In this document: in pieces, positions 59,506 through 64,000 of the stretch
Layout of the letters: each line of letters begins with the position of its first letter
How positions within the stretch are numbered: position 1 is the stretch's first letter
Assembly: GCF_021654775.1 (NCBI RefSeq)
Contig: NZ_AP025343.1
Span: 5,299,501-5,363,500, forward strand
Length of the DNA: 64,000 nt
Direction of reading: 5' to 3'
Source of the DNA: Paenibacillus azoreducens
GTDB taxonomy: Bacteria; Bacillota; Bacilli; Paenibacillales; Paenibacillaceae
Position numbers and translations under genes: made by a program
The notes under the pieces: generated by a model
The model's input: only the letters and a program-made list of their open reading frames with translations
The model's database searches: none
Told to the model about the DNA's origin: nothing

Positions 59506-59525
59506 AAAAAAATTCTACAAGCTAA

Positions 59526-59567
59526 AAAACACCCCGATCGGTTACGAACCGACCGGGGTGTTTTTTG
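59526..59567. terminator. bidirectional terminator
   Basis: ACACCCCGATCGGTT (59529-59543) pairs with AACCGACCGGGGTGT (59547-59561) with one mismatch. T6 follows on + and a T-rich run on -. It overlaps the last codons of the lysR-type gene. Confidence 0.85.
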
Positions 59568-60471
59568 GGTTTTCGTTTTGCTGTTGCAGTCCAAAGTAGG
59601 TGAGCAGAAAGGTGCGGAACGCTTGCGCGACCCGCGGCAGCTTATCGTCGGAACGGTGGATGAGCCCGATCGTCCGCGTCACCTTTGGCTCCGAAATCCT
59701 TACCCGCGCCGGCTGCAGCGGATTGGTTTGGAAGAGGGCCATTTCCGGCAGGATGCTGACGCCCATGCCTGCGGCAACCAGTCCCCGGATCGTATCCGTC
59801 TCTTCCCCCTCAAATGCGATTTTTGGCGTAAAACCCGCTTCCAGGCAAGCATGCCAAACGATCGGCCGCAAAGAGTACCCTTTGCTGAACAATACGAATT
59901 TATCGTCCTTCAGCTGATCAAGCTTAATACTCTCTTCTTTGGCGAGCGGGTGATTCGGAGGCAAAATCGCGTACAGCTCTTCAGTAAGCATAACCTCGCC
60001 CTCAACTTGTTCATGTTTCTCCGGAAACGGCGAAATGAAGGCCAGATCAACCTCTGCCGAAATAACGTCCCGGATTAACGAAGGAAACATTCCCTGTTTG
60101 AATCTGAATTTCACGTTAGGATACCGTCGTTTGAACTCGGCCACAACAGACGGAATAAGATGAATCCCCAAACTATGCGGAAATCCGATCCGAATTTCCC
60201 CTTGCTCCGGGTCCAAAAACTCGTGGACCTCAACAACCGCTTTATCCAGTTCTTTCAGAATGCTGTCTACCCGTTTGCAAAATAGCTGTCCCACCGGGGT
60301 TAATTGCAGGTTTCTTCCCTTCTGCATAAACAATTGAACGCCAAGCTCTTCCTCCAACTGGTGAATTTGGCGGCTGACCGCAGACTGTGCCACATGCAGT
60401 TCTTCCGACGCCTGAGTGACATGCTCCTTCTGCGCAACTTTCAAAAAATACTGCAACTGTCTTAGTTCCAC
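59542..60471 (-). CDS. LysR family transcriptional regulator
   Basis: 309 residues. The helix-turn-helix starts MELRQLQYFLKVAQKEHVTQASEELHVAQSAVSRQIHQLEEELGVQLF, a textbook LysR N-terminus. The effector domain is IRIGFPHSLGIHLIPSVVAEFKRRYPNVKF. The effector is not known; the divergent promoter partner typical of LysR regulators is absent, since the next gene (rhomboid) is on the same strand. GTG 60471 has a weak site. The end of the gene is inside a bidirectional terminator. Confidence 0.88.
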   Translation of the reverse strand: MELRQLQYFLKVAQKEHVTQASEELHVAQSAVSRQIHQLEEELGVQLFMQKGRNLQLTPVGQLFCKRVDSILKELDKAVVEVHEFLDPEQGEIRIGFPHSLGIHLIPSVVAEFKRRYPNVKFRFKQGMFPSLIRDVISAEVDLAFISPFPEKHEQVEGEVMLTEELYAILPPNHPLAKEESIKLDQLKDDKFVLFSKGYSLRPIVWHACLEAGFTPKIAFEGEETDTIRGLVAAGMGVSILPEMALFQTNPLQPARVRISEPKVTRTIGLIHRSDDKLPRVAQAFRTFLLTYFGLQQQNENPKNTPVGS

Positions 60472-60507
60472 CTATTACTCGCTCCATTCTGCATTTTACG
60501 CTGTCCG

Positions 60508-61152
60508 CTAGTTATGACCTGATCTTTTAATCCTTCTCTTCAAAATCCTTGCCATTAAACCATAAACGAAAAATCCGCAAACCAGTCCGCCCAGATGCGC
60601 CACCCAGTTCACTTTAAATTCCTCGGTTCCGGAAGCAAACGAGAAAACGATGCCGACGAGAAGCAGCGCGTACACCGTTTTTCGGGAGGAATCATCCATC
60701 CAGTTGCGCTGTAGAAGAGCAATATACAAATAGGCCCCGTAGATGCCATAGATTGCTCCTGACGCTCCAATCGTAAGCAGCGCTTCCCCAATCCGGTTAT
60801 AATGCGCAACGGACAGAATGTTGCCGATCACGCCGCTCAGCAAATAAAGCAGTGAATATCTCCATGCACCAAGCAAACGCTCAAGCGGGGGAGCAAAGAC
60901 CAAAATCGCGAAATCATTAAATAAAAGATGCGAAAAACTTCCATGCAGAAAAATCGACGAAACGTATCGCCACCACTCGTTGTAGCCGTCCCAATTGGTT
61001 AAAGCACCGAATTTCAGGAGTGTGTTCGGATCCGATGCGCCCCCATTGAACGTAACGACAAGATGCATAATGATATTCGCCACAAAAATAATCGTCGTAA
61101 TCGGGTAATATCTTAGATAACTTTTCCAATTCTCATATCGAACAAATAACAT
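60508..61152 (-). CDS. rhomboid family intramembrane serine protease
   Basis: Membrane protease of 214 residues with six helices. The conserved N-terminal piece NEWWRYVSSIFLHGSFSHLLFNDFAI matches the WR and H-x2-F-x-H-L-x-x-N motifs. The catalytic Ser lies in IGASGAIYG and the His in NWVAHLGGLVCGFF. Substrate unknown. ATG 61152 follows AAAGGAAGTGTAGC. No extra N-terminal domain (unlike GluP with TPRs), so this is a minimal rhomboid. Confidence 0.9.
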   Translation of the reverse strand: MLFVRYENWKSYLRYYPITTIIFVANIIMHLVVTFNGGASDPNTLLKFGALTNWDGYNEWWRYVSSIFLHGSFSHLLFNDFAILVFAPPLERLLGAWRYSLLYLLSGVIGNILSVAHYNRIGEALLTIGASGAIYGIYGAYLYIALLQRNWMDDSSRKTVYALLLVGIVFSFASGTEEFKVNWVAHLGGLVCGFFVYGLMARILKRRIKRSGHN

Positions 61153-61246
61153 GCTACACTTCCTTTACTTAAAGCAAATCTGTATATAGGCTATCCGGAT
61201 CACCACCTCATCGATATCCCCCGCGGAAATAAACCAAGGAAACTGA

Positions 61247-61277
61247 TTGGACAATGCCTTTTTAAAAAGATTATAAT
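61247..61277 (+). promoter_or_regulatory. probable tpx promoter
   Basis: TTGGAC (61247-61252) and TATAAT (61272-61277) with 19 bases between (18 if TGGACA is used), ending 49 bases before the tpx start. Confidence 0.5.
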
Positions 61278-61326
61278 GAATCTTGGCACGATTCACCAAA
61301 TTTCATTTCCGAAAGGAGAATCAATT

Positions 61327-61845
61327 ATGGCACAAGAACGTACAGGTGCTGCAACTTTTAAAGGGAATCCGCTGACTCTGGTTGGACCGCAACTTCAAGC
61401 AGGCGACCAAGCTCCGGATTTTACCGTCAGCAAAAATTTGCTTGAACAAGCTTCTCTTAAAGATTTCGAAGGCAAAATCAAATTGATCAGCGTCGTTCCT
61501 TCCCTGGATACCGGCGTATGCGACGCCCAAACCCGCCGTTTCAACGAAGAGGCAGGCGCACTTGGCGATGATGTTATCGTTCTGACCATCAGTGCCGACC
61601 TTCCTTTCGCCCAAGCACGCTGGTGCGGAGCAGCCGGTGTAGACCGCGTCGTCACGCTTTCGGATCACAAAGATATGTCCTTTGGCCAAGCCTATGGGGT
61701 TATGATCAAGGAATTCCGCCTGGACATGCGTTCCATCTTCGTCATCGACAAAAACGATAAGATTACGTATGTGGAATACCTGCCAGAAATGACAGAGCAT
61801 CCGGACTACGAAAAAGCGGTAGCGGCTGTTAAGGCACTGCTGTAA
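61327..61845 (+). CDS. tpx: thiol peroxidase
   Basis: Thioredoxin-dependent peroxidase that removes H2O2 and organic peroxides, 172 residues. ATG 61327 follows GAAAGGAGAATCAATT; the longer frame from 61276 is rejected. The peroxidatic Cys65 lies in PSLDTGVCDAQTRRFNEEA and the resolving Cys100 in FAQARWCGAAG. A normal atypical 2-Cys Tpx. It is a single gene with its own promoter and a strong terminator after it. Confidence 0.95.
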   Translation: MAQERTGAATFKGNPLTLVGPQLQAGDQAPDFTVSKNLLEQASLKDFEGKIKLISVVPSLDTGVCDAQTRRFNEEAGALGDDVIVLTISADLPFAQARWCGAAGVDRVVTLSDHKDMSFGQAYGVMIKEFRLDMRSIFVIDKNDKITYVEYLPEMTEHPDYEKAVAAVKALL

Positions 61846-61961
61846 AGATTTAGCCTTACCCTTAGTATATGCTTTAATTCGCACAAAGAAAAACGTCCGA
61901 CCAATGATTTCAAAGGGCGGCAAAAACGTGTCCAGCATAAAGATACACTTGCTGATATCTT

Positions 61962-62004
61962 AAAAAAGCGGGAGAAAGAGCCTTGTCCTTTCTCTCGCTT
62001 TTTT
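61962..62004. terminator. bidirectional terminator
   Basis: AAAAAAGCGGGAGAAAG (61962-61978) pairs with CTTTCTCTCGCTTTTTT (61988-62004), one mismatch. It serves tpx and the convergent DUF1499 gene. Confidence 0.85.
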
Positions 62005-62023
62005 CATGCATAGGATATGCAAA

Positions 62024-62416
62024 TCATTTGGAATCCTTGTATTTCCCTAACTTCTTGTCGAGAGCCGAAAACAAGTTCAGAATAATACGGTAGTTCGCTC
62101 CCAAATCCCCCAAAGAACCTCTTGAAGCCGAATACATGTCAACTGCGCTTCGCACCGGACCGACGGACAGTACCGATACCGTGATATCGACCGTCCTTCC
62201 CATGGAAGTTCTTTTCTCCAGTGTGATTTCTCCGACGGAAGGTACCTCATGCAGGACTTTATAGCCCGGAATTTTCTTTAATGTTGAGGATATTTCCTCC
62301 CATGCCTTGTCCTTCGATAAATTATAATAGCGCGTCTTCATCTTAGGATCTTTTGCCCGGTCGCTTGTTCCTTCCTGACTGCGAACGATCCCTACCAGAA
62401 CTCTTTTTAACGACAA
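62024..62416 (-). CDS. DUF1499-like protein
   Basis: 130 residues, cytosolic, no signal peptide. The pattern KTRYYNLSKDKAWEEISSTLKKIPGYKVLHEVPSVGEITLEKRT...VDITVSVLSVGPVRSAVDMYSASRGSLGDLGANYRII resembles DUF1499 proteins; the family function is unknown. The start is TTG 62416 behind AAAGGGGGAAAGGTC. The upstream non-coding RNA runs toward it on the same strand but is separated by a terminator. Confidence 0.7.
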   Translation of the reverse strand: MSLKRVLVGIVRSQEGTSDRAKDPKMKTRYYNLSKDKAWEEISSTLKKIPGYKVLHEVPSVGEITLEKRTSMGRTVDITVSVLSVGPVRSAVDMYSASRGSLGDLGANYRIILNLFSALDKKLGKYKDSK

Positions 62417-62517
62417 GACCTTTCCCCCTTTGTAGTAAGCATCTTCAATACTTTACAGTGTATCATTGTTAGGGGCAGAACAAAAGAGAAAGTAAGGTAA
62501 AATATCCCCGAACAGAT

Positions 62518-62558
62518 AAAAACACCCCTTATTCCGGATCACATCCGTAAAAGAGGTG
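62518..62558 (-). terminator. terminator after the putative ncRNA
   Basis: On the minus strand CACCTCTTTTACGGAT pairs with ATCCGGAATAAGGGGTG (with small internal mismatches), followed by T5 (62522-62518). Confidence 0.75.
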
Positions 62559-62576
62559 CGTGATGAATAGTCAAAA

Positions 62577-62767
62577 TAAAAACCCGCCTATGCCGTCCGG
62601 TTAAATTGTCTTCTGAACCTGCTTTAGCAGGTGGGTGATCGCGGAAGCGTTTTTGAAGTCCCCTTGTCATATAGACAGGGCTTTTCAGCGGCGCCTCGTA
62701 AAAATCTCCCTAGACATTATCATTGGTTCAAAACAACGATTAACCGTGGCGAACATCGCAGGATGTA
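62577..62767 (-). ncRNA. ssrS: structured non-coding RNA, probable 6S RNA
   Basis: No coding frame, yet a strong promoter faces it. The start would be near 62766. The RNA begins ACTACATCCTGCGATGTTCG and folds into an extended stem. GGGAGAT pairs with ATCACCC, GAGGCG with CGCTTC, and a terminal CCCTGTC/GACAAGGG hairpin lies within. Near the 5' side a small ATCGTTG/CAATGAT hairpin flanks an open region, and CCTGC-TAAA-GCAGG forms at the 3' side. Length (~190 nt), a long stem with central open region and the 5' TGCGATGTTCGCCA pattern resemble 6S RNA, which binds RNA polymerase. Identity is inferred. Confidence 0.5.
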
Positions 62768-62772
62768 GTCTT

Positions 62773-62801
62773 ATTATAGACCCATTTTATCAAAATGTAA
62801 A
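62773..62801 (-). promoter_or_regulatory. promoter of the putative 6S-like RNA
   Basis: On the minus strand TTTACA (62801-62796), a 17-bp spacer and TATAAT (62778-62773). Confidence 0.75.
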
Positions 62802-62839
62802 TGTCGGGTACAGAAAATTCGGGAAAATAAACCGATTTC

Positions 62840-63652
62840 CTATTCTTTTTTACCCTCTTCTTTAACGCGCGAATCATCGTCATCAGGTTCCGAATCCGAC
62901 GGATCGTCAGACTCTTCTCCCTCGGACGCCTCTTGTTCTTCCTGCTCTTTCTGTTTAAGCTTCTCGGCCTGATCCTGCATTTTTGTGAACGTCGCGTAAA
63001 AATTGTAAAATGCCCAATAAGCGATTAAACTTCCGCCGAAGAAGAATATGAGCGCAGGATATTTAAAGCCAAAGAAAAGCACGGCCGCGCTGCCGAGAAC
63101 CGTCATAATGACGCGAAATGGACGGATGATCGTGATGAGCACCGCATTTTTCAGGATTTGTCCAAGTTTCATATGATAATGAACAATCATCGAAAAGAAA
63201 TTAAACAACGAGACAAAAAGCACAATCAATAATACGAGCATAACGATACCGATGATCTGCATGTTTTTGAACTGCGTCATGTAGATGGTATAATCAACCA
63301 TCATGATCACCAGCAGCAGGACGTAAAATATGCCCCCGATCATACTTTGCTTGTAATTTTCTTTGTAAGATCTGAAAAACAAGCTGAAGATCTTCACATC
63401 AGGATCGCCCATCACCCATTTACGGACCACCGCAAACAGCGCCGCCGTAGCCGGAAACAATGTAAACGGTGCCACAATACCCATGGCCCAGTTCATTTGC
63501 AACGATTCGTTAACGCCGGTTACCATCAATCTGGTCATCAAAAAAAAGAAAAACGGAGCCGAACATAACAGCCACAGGATGTTGCTGAAAGCAAAGCGGG
63601 TAATCCATTCTGTAATTTTGTAAATACCGCCCATTGCACCTTTAAATTCCAA
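62840..63652 (-). CDS. DUF624 (YesL-like) membrane protein with acidic tail
   Basis: About 270 residues. The start TTG 63652 lies eight bases after GGAGGAGGAGG (63670-63660); ATG 63634 is an alternative and the longer frame to 63811 is rejected. The DUF624 core has GGIYKITEWITRFAFSNILWLLCSAPFF, TLFPATAALFAVVRKWVMGDPDVKIFSLFFRSYKENYKQS and five helices in all. YesL-type proteins accompany sugar ABC transporters, but none is here. The C-terminus carries an unusual ~45-residue Glu/Asp/Ser/Lys-rich cytoplasmic tail after a coiled-coil-like KMQDQAEKLKQKEQEEQ. Function unknown. Confidence 0.8.
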   Translation of the reverse strand: MEFKGAMGGIYKITEWITRFAFSNILWLLCSAPFFFFLMTRLMVTGVNESLQMNWAMGIVAPFTLFPATAALFAVVRKWVMGDPDVKIFSLFFRSYKENYKQSMIGGIFYVLLLVIMMVDYTIYMTQFKNMQIIGIVMLVLLIVLFVSLFNFFSMIVHYHMKLGQILKNAVLITIIRPFRVIMTVLGSAAVLFFGFKYPALIFFFGGSLIAYWAFYNFYATFTKMQDQAEKLKQKEQEEQEASEGEESDDPSDSEPDDDDSRVKEEGKKE

Positions 63653-63830
63653 GTAAAAGCCTCCTCCTCCACTATCTATGCCTGTACATATTAATATACC
63701 GCATTTTAGCCTTACATTGCCAGAGCCTAATTTTCCGGGATATGGGTAAGGGTCTATACCCGAATGCCCGGACACACATAGGATACACAGTAACCTATAG
63801 GAATCAAACAAATTAAGGAGGTAATTCTTA

Positions 63831-63941
63831 ATGTCTCATGTTGCCGGATACGGATATGGTCATGGTCTGTGGGGTTCCACAGGTGCGATCCTTGTGCTGT
63901 TTATACTGCTTGTGATTATTACCCGGGCATTTATTTGGTAA
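63831..63941 (+). CDS. YjcZ-like sporulation mini-protein
   Basis: 36 residues: Gly/Tyr/His-rich start (MSHVAGYGYGHGLWGSTG) and one hydrophobic helix (AILVLFILLVIITRAFIW). This matches the YjcZ/YkuZ-type tiny spore or membrane proteins of Bacillus and Paenibacillus. ATG 63831 is preceded by an excellent AAGGAGGTAATTCTTA site. A perfect hairpin terminator follows at once, so it is a single-gene unit. A forespore or mother-cell promoter would fit but I cannot identify one. Confidence 0.75.
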   Translation: MSHVAGYGYGHGLWGSTGAILVLFILLVIITRAFIW

Positions 63942-63947
63942 TTAAAT

Positions 63948-63987
63948 AACAAAATAGCCGCCCCAATGCAAGGGCGGCTATTTTGTT
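63948..63987 (+). terminator. terminator of the YjcZ-like gene
   Basis: AACAAAATAGCCGCCC (63948-63963) pairs perfectly with GGGCGGCTATTTTGTT (63972-63987). Confidence 0.9.
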
Positions 63988-64000
63988 ATTAGAAGCATTT

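Overview
The window looks like chromosomal DNA of a Paenibacillus-type Gram-positive, spore-forming bacterium. Most ribosome binding sites are strong AGGAGG types. The gene set is typical of Paenibacillaceae: the YqhH/YqhG pair, YqzE, a YjcZ-like mini-protein, YkvI, YugP, a small alarmone synthetase, B12-dependent ribonucleotide reductase, class 2 PyrD and a GH87-like alpha-1,3-glucanase with carbohydrate-binding modules. Nothing points to a prophage, conjugative element or CRISPR locus. One complete IS4-family insertion sequence is present.

Layout. 1-1.4 kb is an AT-rich stretch with two secreted or membrane hypotheticals, the first cut by the window edge. 1.5-8.7 kb holds nrdJ (with a pair of NrdR-type boxes upstream), yqhH-yqhG, an exported hypothetical and yqzE. 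8.9-13.2 kb carries a CwlD-like amidase, a convergent polysaccharide deacetylase, and a BlaI / M56 metalloprotease / stalk-domain operon with two operators. 13.3-21.5 kb has two Gfo/Idh/MocA dehydrogenases and an oppABCDF-type peptide importer. 21.9-27.6 kb has the GH87-like enzyme, a CDF metal exporter with a metal-sensor-like operator, and a TetR regulator next to a DUF4064 protein. 27.9-32.2 kb has a YciI-like remnant, an S41 protease, a two-component system and tRNA-Leu(CAG). 32.6-38.8 kb has small hypotheticals, xpt, the IS element, DedA, YkvI and a glycosyltransferase. 38.9-50.5 kb is RNA modification, nucleotide and cell-wall housekeeping: GGDEF, two RsmF-like methyltransferases, HAD, RsuA, alarmone synthetase, PyrD, L,D-transpeptidase, ferredoxin and Pol IV. 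50.9-63.9 kb has cimA, a ResA-like protein, a JAMM protease, DnaQ-like/DUF294, amt (with two GlnR/TnrA-type boxes), MerR, YugP, LysR, rhomboid, tpx, DUF1499, a probable 6S-like RNA, DUF624 and a YjcZ-like peptide.

The most unusual content lies between the genes. At least four dispersed repeat families can be seen by eye: (1) a modular hairpin repeat with CCCC(A/G)CAAAG ends, seen as single copies, a triple tandem and long forms with inserted ~63-bp modules; (2) a composite of four TAACGA...TCGTTA dyads with identical spacing at two loci, one split at its centre by the IS; (3) a ~100-bp MITE-like element with GGCGCGATC ends; (4) a ~75-bp CGTCTATCGACGT element. The most novel protein system is the BlaI/M56 operon, whose sensor domain has duplicated repeats rather than a penicillin-binding domain. 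A promoter-driven, gene-free transcript near 62.7 kb resembles 6S RNA.

All assignments come from reading the sequence and recalled family knowledge; no database search was run.
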